Below, piece after piece: positions 35,501 to 48,500 of a stretch of 64,000 bases of DNA. Source of the DNA: Pomphorhynchus laevis (taxonomy: Eukaryota; Acanthocephala; Palaeacanthocephala; Echinorhynchida; Pomphorhynchidae). Within the stretch, counting starts at the first letter, position 1. The number at the start of each line of letters is the position of its first letter. The stretch spans positions 1 through 64,000 of the forward strand of contig WNNJ02003145.1 in the NCBI GenBank assembly GCA_012934845.2, written 5' to 3'. The notes beneath the pieces are model-generated. The model saw only the letters and a list, made by a program, of their open reading frames with translations, searched no databases and had not been told where the DNA came from. The position numbers and the translations under genes are program-made.

Positions 35501-38500
35501 TTTTAATTAATATCATTTGTTATAATATAAAAAATGTTCTTTTTAGTTATTAAATGAAACTACGCAATAAATAATTCATAAATTTTATAATTTTAAATTA
35601 ATATCATTTGTTATAATATAAAAAATGTTCTTTTTAGTTATTAAATGAAACTACGCAATAAATAGTTCATAAATTTTATAATTCATAATTAATATAATTT
35701 GTTATAATATAAAAAAATGTTTTTTTTAGTTATTAAATGAAACTACGCAATAAATAGTTCATAAATTTTATAATTTTTAATTAATATAATATGTTATAAT
35801 ATAAAAAAATGTTCTTTTTAGTTATTAAATGAAACTACGCAATAAATAATTCATAAATTTTATAATTCATAATTAATATCATTTGTATAATATAAAAAAT
35901 GTTCTTTTTAGTTATTAAATGAAACTACGATATAAATAGTTCATAAATTTTATAATTTTAAATTAATATCATTTGTTATAATATAAAAAATGTTCTTTTT
36001 AGATATTAAATGAAACTACGCAATAAATAATTCACAAATTTTATAATTTTAAATTAATATCATTTGTTATAATATAAAAAATGTTCTTTTTAGTTGTTAA
36101 ATGAAACTACGCAATAAATAATTCATAAATTTTATAATTTTAAATTAATATCATTTGTTATTATATAAAAAATGTTCTTTTTAGTTATTAAATGAAACTA
36201 CGCAATAAATAGTTCATAAATTTTATAATTCATAATTAATAGCATTTGTTATAATATAAAAAATGTTCTTTTTAGTTATTAAATGAAACTACGCAATAAA
36301 TAATTTATAAATTTTGTAATTTTAAATTAATATCATTTGTTATAATATAAAAAATGTTCTTTTTAGTTATTAAATGAAACTACGCAATAAATAGTTCATA
36401 AATTTTATAATTTTTAATTAATATCATTTGTTATAATATAAAAAATGTTCTTTTTAGTTACTAAATGAAACTACGCAAAAAAAATTCATAAATTTTATAA
36501 TTTTAAATTAATATCATTTGTTATAATATAAAAAATGTTCTTTTTAGTTATTAAATGAAACTACGCAATAAATAGTTCATAAATTTTATAATTTTAAATT
36601 AATATCATTTGTTATAATATAAAAAATGTTCTTTTTAGTTATTAAATGAAACTACGCAATAAATAATTCATAAATTTTATAATTTTAAATTAATATCATT
36701 TGTTATAATATAAAAAATGTTCTTTTTAGTTATTAAATGAAACTACGCAATAAATAGTTCATAAATTTTATAATTTTAAATTAATATCATTTGTTATAAT
36801 ATAAAAAATGTTCTTTTTAGTTCTTAAATGAAACTACGCAATAAATAATTCATAAATTTTATAATTTTTAATTAATATCATTTGTTATAATATAAAAAAT
36901 GTTCTTTTTAGTTATTAAATGAAACTACGCTATAAATAATTCATAAATTTTATAATTTTAAATTAATATCATTTGATATAATATAAAAAATGTTCTTTTT
37001 AGACATTAAATGAAACTACGCAATAAATAATTCACAAATTTTATAATTTTAAATAAATATCATTTGTTATAATATAAAAAATGTTCTTTTTAGTTATTAA
37101 ATGAAACTACGCAATAAATAGTTCATAAATTTTATAATTTTTAATTAATATAATTTGTTATAATATAAAAAAATGTTCTTTTTAGTTATTAAATGAAACT
37201 ACGCAATAAATAATTCATAAATTTTATAATTTTAAATTAATATCATTTGTTATAATATAAAAAATGTTCTTTTTAGTTATTAAATGAAACTACGCAATAA
37301 ATAATTCATAAATTTTATAATTTTTAATTAATATCATTTGTTATAATATAAAAAATGTTCTTTTTAGTTATTAAATGAAACTACGCAATAAATAGTTCAT
37401 AAATTTTATAATTTTTAAATTAATATCATTTGTTATAATATAAAAAATGTTCTTTTTAGTTATTAAATGAAACTACGCAAAAAAATTCATAAATTTTATA
37501 ATTTTTAATTAATATCATTTGTTATAATATAAAAAATGTTCTTTTTAGTTATTAAATGAAACTACGCAATAAATAATTCATAAATTTTATAATTTTTAAT
37601 TAATATAATTTGTTATAATATAAAAAATGTTCTTTTTAGTTATTAAATGAAACTACGCAATAAATAGTTCATAAATTTTATAATTCATAATTAATATCAT
37701 TTGTTATAATATAAAAAATGTTCTTTTTAGTTATTAAATGAAACTACGCAATAAATAGTTCATAAATTTTATAATTTTTAATTAATATAATTTGTTATAA
37801 TATAAAAAATGTTCTTTTTAGTTATTAAATGAAACTACGCAATAAATAGTTCATAAATTTTATAATTTTTAATTAATATAATTTGTTATAATATAAAAAA
37901 ATGTTCTTTTTAGTTATTAAATGAAACTACGCAATAAATAGTTCATAAATTTTATAATTTTTAATTAATATAATTTGTTATAATATAAAAAAATGTTCTT
38001 TTTAGTTATTAAATGAAACTACGCAATAAATAATTCATAAATTTTATAATTTTAAATTAATATCATTTGTTATAATATAAAAAATGTTCTTTTTAGTTAT
38101 TAAATGAAACTACGCAATAAATAATTCATAAATTTTATAATTTTAAATTAATATCATTTGTTATAATATAAAAAATGTTCTTTTTAGTTATTAAATGAAA
38201 CTACGCAATAAATAGTTCATAAATTTTATAATTTTAAATTAATATCATTTGTTATAATATAAAAAATGTTCTTTTTAGTTATTAAATGAAACTACGCAAT
38301 AAATAGTTCATAAATTTTATAATTTTAAATTAATATCATTTGTTATAATATAAAAAATGTTCTTTTTAGTTATTAAATGAAACTACGCAATAAATAATTC
38401 ATAAATTTTATAATTCATAATTAATATAATTTGTTATAATATAAAAAAATGTTCTTTTTAGTTATTAAATGAAACTACGCAATAAATAGTTCATAAATTT

Positions 38501-41500
38501 TATAATTCATAATTAATATCATTTGTTATAATATAAAAAATGTTCTTTTTAGTTATTAAATGAAACTACGCAATAAATAATTCATAAATTTTATAATTCA
38601 TAATTAATATCATTTGTTATAATATAAAAAATGTTCTTTTTAGTTATTAAATGAAACTACGCAATAAATAGTTCATAAATTTTATAATTTTTAATTAATA
38701 TCATTTGTTATAATATAAAAAATGTTCTTTTTAGTTATTAAATGAAACTACGCAATAAATAGTTCATAAATTTTATAATTTTTAATTAATATCATTTGTT
38801 ATAATATAAAAAATGTTCTTTTTAGTTATTAAATGAAACTACGCAAAAAAAAATTCATAAATTTTATAATTTTAAATTAATATCATTTGTTATAATATAA
38901 AAAATGTTCTTTTTAGTTATTAAATGAAACTACGCAATAAATAATTCATAAATTTTATAATTTTTAATTAATATCATTTGTTATAATATAAAAAATGTTC
39001 TTTTTAGTTATTAAATGAAACTACGCAATAAATAGTTCATAAATTTTATAATTCATAATTAATATCATTTGTTATAATATAAAAAATGTTCTTTTTAGTT
39101 ATTAAATGAAACTACGCAATAAATAGTTCATAAATTTTATAATTCATAATTAATATCATTTGTTATAATATAAAAAATGTTCTTTTTAGTTATTAAATGA
39201 AACTACGCAATAAATAGTTCATAAATTTTATAATTTTTAATTAATATAATTTGTTATAATATAAAAAAATGTTCTTTTTAGTTATTAAATGAAACTACGC
39301 AATAAATAGTTCATAAATTTTATAATTCATAATTAATATCATTTGTTATAATATAAAAAATGTTCTTTTTAGTTATTAAATGAAACTACGCAATAAATAA
39401 TTCATAAATTTTATAATTTTTAATTAATATAATTTGTTATAATATAAAAAAATGTTCTTTTTAGTTATTAAATGAAACTACGCAATAAATAGTTCATAAA
39501 TTTTATAATTTTAAATTAATATCATTTGTTATAATATAAAAAATGTTCTTTTTAGTTATTAAATGAAACTACGCAATAAATAATTTCATAAATTTTATAA
39601 TTTTAAATTAATATCATTTGTTATAATATAAAAAATGTTCTTTTTAGTTATTAAATGAAACTACGCAATAAATAGTTCATAAATTTTATAATTTTAATTA
39701 ATATAATTTGTTATAATATAAAAAATGTTCTTTTTAGTTATTAAATGAAACTACGCAATAAATAATTCATAAATTTTATAATTTTTAATTAATATCATTT
39801 GTTATAATATAAAAAATGTTCTTTTTAGTTATTAAATGAAACTACGCAATAAATAGTTCATAAATTTTATAATTCATAATTAATATCATTTGTTATAATA
39901 TAAAAAATGTTCTTTTTAGTTATTAAATGAAACTACGCAATAAATAGTTCATAAATTTTATAATTTTTAATTAATATCATTTGTTATAATATAAAAAATG
40001 TTCTTTTTAGTTATTAAATGAAACTACGCGATAAATAATTCATAAATTTTATAATTTTAAATTAATATCATTTGTTATAATATAAAAAATGTTCTTTTTA
40101 GTTATTAAATGAAACTACGCAATAAATAATTCATAAATTTTATAATTTTTAATTAATATAATTTGTTATAATATAAAAAATGTTCTTTTTAGTTATTAAA
40201 TGAAACTACGCAATAAATAGTTCATAAATTTTATAATTTTTAATTAATATAATTTGTTATAATATAAAAAAAATGTTCTTTTTAGTTATTAAATGAAACT
40301 ACGCAATAAATAGTTCATAAATTTTATAATTCATAATTAATATCATTTGTTATAATATAAAAAATGTTCTTTTTAGTTATTAAATGAAACTACGCAATAA
40401 ATAATTCATAAATTTTATAATTTTTAATTAATATAATTTGTTATAATATAAAAAATGTTCTTTTTAGTTATTAAATGAAACTACGCAATAAATAGTTCAT
40501 AAATTTTATAATTTTAATTAATATCATTTGTTATAATATAAAAAATGTTCTTTTTAGTTATTAAATGAAACTACGCAATAATAGTTCATAAATTTTATAA
40601 TTTTTAATTAATATAATTTGTTATAATATAAAAAATGTTCTTTTTAGTTATTAAATGAAACTACGCAATAAATAGTTCATAAATTTTATAATTCATAATT
40701 AATATCATTTGTTATAATATAAAAAATGTTCTTTTTAGTTATTAAATGAAACTACGCAATAAATAATTCATAAATTTTATAATTTTAAATTAATATCATT
40801 TGTTATAATATAAAAAATGTTCTTTTTAGTTGTTAAATGAAACTACGCAATAAATAATTCATAAATTTTATAATTCATAATTAATATCATTTGTTATAAT
40901 ATAAAAAATGTTCTTTTTAGTTATTAAATGAAACTACGCAATAAATAGTTCATAAATTTTATAATTTTAAATTAATATCATTTGTTATAATATAAAAAAT
41001 GTTCTTTTTAGTTATTAAATGAAACTACGCAATAAATAGTTCATAAATTTTATAATTTTAATTAATATAATTTGTTATAATATAAAAAATGTTCTTTTTA
41101 GTTATTAAATGAAACTACGCAATAAATAGTTCATAAATTTTATAATTCATAATTAATATCATTTGTTATAATATAAAAAATGTTCTTTTTAGTTATTAAA
41201 TGAAACTACGCAATAAATAATTCATAAATTTTATAATTTTTAATTAATATCATTTGTTATAATATAAAAAATGTTCTTTTTAGTTATTAAATGAAACTAC
41301 GCAATAAATAATTCATAAATTTTATAATTTAAAATTAATATCATTTGTTATAATATAAAAAATGTTCTTTTTAGTTATTAAATGAAACTACGCAATAAAT
41401 AATTCATAAATTTTATAATTTTAAATTAATATCATTTGTTATAATATAAAAAATGTTCTTTTTAGTTATTAAATGAAACTACGCAATAAATAATTCATAA

Positions 41501-41959
41501 ATTTTATAATTTTAAATTAATATCATTTGTTATAATATAAAAAATGTTCTTTTTAGTTATTAAATGAAACTACGCAATAAATAGTTCATAAATTTTATAA
41601 TTTATAATTAATATCATTTGTTATAATATAAAAAATGTTCTTTTTAGTTATTAAATGAAACTACGCAATAAATAATTCATAAATTTTATAATTTTAATTA
41701 ATATCATTTGTTATAATATAAAAAATGTTCTTTTTAGTTATTAAATGAAACTACGCAATAAATAGTTCATAAATTTTATAATTCATAATTAATATCATTT
41801 GTTATAATATAAAAAATGTTCTTTTTAGTTATTAAATGAAACTACGCAATAATAGTTCATAAATTTTATAATTCATAATTAATATCATTTGTTATAATAT
41901 AAAAAATGTTCTTTTTAGTTATTAAATGAAACTACGCAATAAATAGTTCATAAATTTTT
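29507..41959. repeat. Satellite array, about 137 copies of a 91-bp monomer
   Basis: The monomer starts ATGTTCTTTTTAGTTATTAA, continues ATGAAACTACGCAATAAATA and ends TTATAATATAAAAA. The first three spacings measured (29,559, 29,650, 29,741) are exactly 91 bp. Monomers are highly similar and differ mainly at two places: A/G in AATAA(A/G)TTCAT, and a TTCATAATTAAT versus TTTTAAATTAAT block. There are single-base length changes, and one monomer near 35,370 lacks about 23 bp. The only GC-bearing core is GAAACTACGC. Each plus-strand monomer carries AATAAA and a TTTTTAG string. The first 50 bp (29,507-29,558) and the end are degenerate edges. It separates BCL9 from FTSJ3. Confidence 0.97.
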
Positions 41960-42523
41960 GTTTTTTAAACATCTTGATTGTGCATACACGGATCTTACTT
42001 TATGCATCGAAGGAACACTGTTTTTCGGGAACTTCTAATTTATGATTAAAATATTGTCATTGATTGTGTCAAATTAATTCATTTTTGAAAAATTATAGCT
42101 AAAAAATTATATAGTGGATACTCGCAATATATTATGAAGGACAAACTCAAATAGTCCCTTACTTACGTAAAACAAATTTTGACTGGAACGGTGTCTATTC
42201 GAATAAGAATTGATTATTTTTTGTGGTATCCACATATATAAATTGTATATCTTTACAAAATGTGAATTAACATAATTATTTTGAAAATTTTAAAAATATT
42301 TTTCGATATGAAACTAAGATTTGGTGATTATCTTATAATAATCAAATGCTTCACTTTTTTGCAGTAATGGCGACTAAAAGTAGAGGTGAATTAATTTTAG
42401 TGCAAGACTCTTTGGTAGTGATGTTTCGCTTAAAAATAATTTTTCACGTCTAAATGTTAAGATATTAAATGCAGATAAAATGTTATTGGTGTACAAAAAT
42501 GAATACATTAATTGTCTCGCTTT
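41960..42523. other. Spacer between satellite and FTSJ3 3' end
   Basis: No gene recognised. It includes the FTSJ3 3' untranslated region on the minus strand. A short plus-strand frame (MATKSRGELILVQDSLVV, from 42,367) follows a TTTTTTGCAG but stops after 28 codons. Confidence 0.45.
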
Positions 42524-45500
42524 TTATCTTGATTTTCGTTGTCGCTTAAGCCTGGCTCGGGCTTCACCACGCTTATCTTTTTTCATTCGTCGATCAACGA
42601 ATTTATAGCGACCTTTACGTGGAATAGATCCTTTACCTGCAACGACTAAGGCAACCGACTTCTTAGGCTTTCTGGCCCCTTTTGCGTTTCGATATATCTC
42701 TTCTATACGTTTTTGGCGTTCCGCCGGTTCAATGTCATCAGGTATTAATTCAACATGTTTCATCATTTTTTCTACAGTTTTCGTTTGTCTGTTGCGTTTT
42801 CGTTGCTTAGCTTCAACTACCTTCTTTATTGGTCTTGCGTTTATTCCTTTCATTCGACCCCTGTACTCTTCCACCAATTCCTTTTTAACGAAAAATTCAA
42901 AATATAAAAATATCCACATCTAAGTTTATTATAAATGGATTGTAGCTATAATGTAGTAATTGTTTTATTTAAATACTTTGTTTAAATTTTTGACATGTGT
43001 CACTAACTGACAAGTGAAGCTAGTGAATAATATATAATATACATAATTATATATTAATATAATTATAATTATATAATATATAATATAATTATATATTATA
43101 TAATAATATTATAATGTATTAAGCAGAAAATGGTTATGGATGTATAATAAATAAAATATGTCTTAGTTCCTCCAACTTTATTCAAAATCAGTCAATTGAG
43201 TCTACGTAATTTGTACTATTTATCAATAAATAATTAATTAAATAATTAATTAAATAAATAATTAAATAATTGATAATTAAAGAATTATAACTTACAATGT
43301 ATCAGAATATGGATTAGAGGTCACCAAGATAAGCTGCTATGTTATTAGGTTTCGCCCCCCCCTATTGCTCGACAAAACATAGCAGTAGGACCAAATACGT
43401 GATAATGACGTATTTCCGCTGATGTGTTTCCTCCGCTATGTTTCAATTCAGAACATAACCGGAGCTTACAAAATTGATTAAAAGAAGTGATCACATTTAG
43501 ATTCAATAAGGACCAATTATGGCGGATTGTTTAGAACTGGATTGCGTTTATTATATGTTTGTGATCGTAAAAAAAGCGACAATCACGAGCATCAAGAGTA
43601 ATCACCTGATCCAATCGGAGATGTAAATAAATAATCACGATCGTTTATTGCATTTCACAAATTGGTTTTTTTCTGAAGAAAAATTCAATTTGCATTGATG
43701 AACTATTAAAAATACTAATTTGTCCATAATAGTCGGGCGCTATTTCACGTATTCGTTCAGTACTTATCCAGGACGTTGTAATTCAGGGCTCCTACCCTTT
43801 TCTAAAATGGTTTACCCTATTTCTACAGTTTATAGATGGTGTATTCAAGCTAAATATCGAAAATTAAATTAAAGGTTTACTCTACTGGTATCACATTAAG
43901 TCACTGCATCACACAGTTATATATATACGAAATATGATTATTGGTCTCTACCAACAAAAAAAAACAGATTAATTCTTCAATTTTACGTTTCGCCTTGCGG
44001 CTTCTTTAAAAATTGTAAGTAGTTGTTGTTAGATATAGTTTAAACTCGACAATAGTTTAAAGATAGTTTATCGACAAAACGATAACTAGTACTTTTTCGT
44101 AATTGTTTCGACTCATCATTGCCGGGTAACTCCCACGGATTTCTCTTACGTTCTCTTATATATGAGAAAAGTGAGAGAAATCCGTGGGAATTACCCGGCA
44201 CTGATGAGTCGAAACAATGACGAAACGGTACTAGTTATCGTTTTGTCGATTCTTTCGTGGCTGTTATATATATGATGTTCTCAATCTCAGTTTCTTATAG
44301 TCAAGCATCCGAAAGTTTGATCCTCTGGATGTTAATGATAGTCTGCATTGCAAATTGTAGGATTTAAGAGCTAACGCCACCTACAATTTAAGCTAGATGT
44401 CGGAAATCCATTTTCACAACGTCACAGAGGCAGCCGAAACGACGTGTGATAGTTCATCTTACAGACGATGGCTGCCGGCTATCACATGACCGTCTAGGAG
44501 TGACGAGAGTTTGAGGATGAAGAATATGTTCGATACATAAACTTGTAGCGAACATAAGTAAGTTTATGTAGCGAACATATTCTTCAGCCTGCAAACTCTC
44601 GTCACTCTCGTTATATATGGTCATTATCGCAATATATATTTAACATTTTCTTAAATAAATATAAATTGATAAAATCCTTATTAAAATCAAATTAATTAAA
44701 TAATTAATCATCTTAAACATAAATTGATAAAATCTTTATATATATTCTAGCTAATATTCTAGCTAATTAAAATCAAGAATAAAGAATATTATTTTTTAAA
44801 TGATAGTATAATATATTTATAATATATGAAAAAATCAACGGCAATTCGACAAATTAATAAAATATTATCTCGCCAATAGAATTCTTGGAATTGTGCTATA
44901 TTCTTTGTAATCGAATGTATATTTGATTTTCTATACTCACGTTTATTTATCGCAATAATGCCATAGCTACTTCCATATTAAAACAAAATTAATATTAATT
45001 AATTTATCAATTAAAATTATTTTTTTTATTTCTATTTTATAACACAAAAAATGAATTTAATGGTCAAAACAACAAATTTAATGTGAGCAAAAAAATTAAC
45101 CTTAGGTGCTTCAGGAGGACGTCTACAGTGTTTCTCTTCGTCCTCTACAAACCAACCAGGTAAATCATCTGTATCGCCATACCCAGTAAATCTATCCAGC
45201 ACAATTTTTTAAAGTGAAAAATTAAAAAAGCTTACCGATTATACGATTTATCGATTATTTCTTCACGATCCTTTGAACTTTGTTTCATTACATGGGCAAG
45301 AGCAAGCTCCTCAGCGGATAGTGATTCAAGTTTAGTGTTAACATTGTTCTTGCGTTTCTTTCGTTTTTCTAAATATTCAAGTAAATATTGAATAAAAACA
45401 GTCATCTGGACAATTATACCTTTTATAATAAGGTCTTTCTCTAGATCATTATCGGAATCTTCTTAAATAAAAATAAATTGATAAAATCTTAATTAAAATC

Positions 45501-48500
45501 AAATTAAATAAATAATTAGTCATCTTAAACATAAATTGATAAAATCTTAATATAAAAATAAAAATTATATATTTGATTTAATTAAAATAAATCAATTAAT
45601 CGTCTTTGTTTAATTACATGGGCGATTATTAATCGTCTTAAACATAAGTTAAAAATTAAGTGATAAAATCTAAATATAAAAAAATTAAATATATATTTAT
45701 TAAAATAAAACGATTAATATACTACATCATAAAGATGACATATATGCGCAGAGTTTACGGAATAAATAATTTTTCTGTATTAAATTAAAAATTATTAAAT
45801 TATAAATTCATAAATGTTGAAAGTATAATTCTTACAAAACGCAATTCTCGGTCAAAGTATGAAAAATACTCTAAAATACGTAGTTTGTCTAAACTGTTAG
45901 AGTCTAGAAAGTTTAACAATATCATAGTGGCTTTCAAGTGTGAATTTGTCGCATAAAACAAATTTAATCTAAAAATTTTAGACATAAAATTTTAAACTCC
46001 TTATTAAATTCATCAACTACTTGATTTTTGTATAACATTTTATATGAAAAACAATGACGAAACAACGGGACCTGTTATCGATTTGTCCATTCTTTCGTGG
46101 CTGCCACAAAATCATATTATAATAATTTATATAATTGGCTGTCAATAAACTATTTCCCATTAAATTCTCTCATTTCTCAGTGAAAAACATTTTATAATTT
46201 TAAACATTTTACGATTCACAATTTTAACAAAATAATAGCTCAAAACAGTTTTCTGTCTTTTCTAGCTCAATTGTAGGCTACAAGACAGTTCCACTATAAT
46301 TTAGATTTTGATAAAATAAAATTATTGACTGGATCCTTTACTGTAATGTTGCTCAATAAAAATTTAATTAAATCGAAATAGGCTCAGATTAATGCCAGTG
46401 AAATATAAATGATAACAGACTAGACTAAGATGAGCGAACAAAATTTCAACTCAATCGCGTAGTTGGATTATCAAAATGGTTGAAAGGTGGTCGAATTAAG
46501 ACAAGTGTGCATCCAAAGCGAACATCGAGTAACTATTAATAAACATTTGTTCAGACAACAAATTTGATGTGGATTAGTTGATGCCTAAGGAAAATACGTT
46601 GCAGCAGGTGTAGAAATCATAAATTTCAAATAATAGAAACAAATAATGCAACACGAAAAAATTATAATCGCAGTGGAAACCCAAGTACTGTATTTAAAAC
46701 CGAAAAGAATTCGAAATATGCATAGTTGGATAAAAATAAGTTGCACTTAAACGATAAAATCTAAATACGAAAATATGAAGTAAGTTATGAACATTTATGA
46801 CGGAGATAAAATAAATAGCAATCATCTGAATAACAGCTAAAATTGCTTTTTAGAAATGACAATTTTGTTTTTATTCATTTTAATAAATAAAGTAAATATT
46901 CTGGGATCCAAAATAATTGGAGCTGGATCCATGAAAGGAGAAAAATTTTATTTGATATTTCGCTAACTTATGTTAGCATCTTCATAAAATTATAATGTAA
47001 TTTTCTGAAGATGCCAACAGAAGTTAGCGAAATATCGATAAACAATTCCTATTTTCTTTGATCCAGCTCCAATAATTCTTTATCAATAATAAATCATTAT
47101 CAACTATTTAAATTCTGGGATACCTTTTTATTTATATCAAAGCGGAAAGAAAGAACAAAAACAAACATTTAACGCGAAAAGAAATGAAAGTCAATTAAAA
47201 TTTTATTTGTAGTTTAATTAGCAAATTAAATTTCGAATTTCTAATTTAAAATTTAAAAATTTATTTGGCAATAGATTTGAGTAATCAAAATATGTATACC
47301 TAAATTACCGACTGCTTCCTTTATTACCAATTCCTCCATATCGTCAACCAAATTGTCCGCTCCAATATCAACTGAAGCCTGCGAAATTAAACAAAATAAC
47401 GGACAAAATCCATTACAATTTATACCCTTTTAAACCAGTCATCCACATTTCCATCAGACACGTTATTTTTAGAACTAAATAGTTTAAAAATAAATATTAC
47501 AGAATTAAAAATATAAAGGTAACATTCAAATATCAAATATATAATAATAATCTTATAGCTTCAATATACTGAATTATAGGAACAAATAATTTGTTTAATT
47601 TTAAAAATTCTTTATATTTTAATAGTTTTTGCTGTCGAAATTAATAGATAATTTTAATTTAATTAAATTTCTATCTGTTTTTGATTTCGTAAGCAGTAGC
47701 CATCGAAATATTGTAAAGCACTTTTTGAATTAAACAACTTTATCTTTCTCCTAGAAATTTACTAAACACAAATAAAGAAAAAAATGATATTTTTAATATT
47801 ATATAATATTAAATATTAATTTAAAATAGTTGATAATGATCCATTTATTGATAATGAATTATTGGAGCAATAATTCATAAAGATAATACATAATTCATAA
47901 AGAATTATTAAGGAAAATTTTATTGATATTTCGTTAGCCTCTGTTAGCATTTTCAGAAAATTACAAAAAAAAATGATATTTTGCTCGCTCATGACCAGAA
48001 AGAACTACTGAAGAAATCTTCCGAAAATTACAACAGATTGTAATTTACTGAAGATGCTAACAGAAGTAAGCAAAATATCAAATAAAATTTTCCTTCATTC
48101 TTTGATCCAGCTCCAATAATCCTTTATCAATAAATGGATCATTATAAACTATTTTAAATTAATATTTTATATTATATAATATTAAAAATATCATTTTATA
48201 CAATATAATAACACAACGAATGTATCGTTGAACAATATTAAGCAAATATTTCGGCAAGCAACAGGATAACACTGAATTTTACTCAAATTTTGTTCATCGA
48301 CATTATATGTTGGCAGAAGGTCTTTGATTTAATATTATATTTAATAAATATGATATTTTAATTAATTTGAATTTGATTAATATCAATATTTGCATAAATA
48401 TCTACCATTTAAATAAATTAGACCTTGGAAAAATTATTCAATTAAAAAAACACTGTTTTAAATCCAGTGCCACGTGCCTTATACCGAATATCGAAACCGG

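Larger units (their letters stand above)
42881..45100 (-). other. FTSJ3 intron 15, repeat-filled
   Basis: This 2.2-kb intron holds an AT microsatellite (43,021-43,110), a PLE-type end in minus orientation (43,190-43,440, with GATTAGAGGTCACC and TTAGGTTTCG), two hairpin elements (44,071-44,249 and 44,485-44,623) and otherwise unassigned AT-rich DNA. Confidence 0.75.

Noticed and set aside
29507-41959. Regular array as CRISPR
   Set aside because: There are no variable spacers; the whole 91-bp unit is repeated, in a clearly eukaryotic context.
43518-43625. Short frame [17 protein letters not shown] in FTSJ3 intron 15
   Set aside because: Only 35 codons, opposite strand to the gene, no partner exon or similarity.
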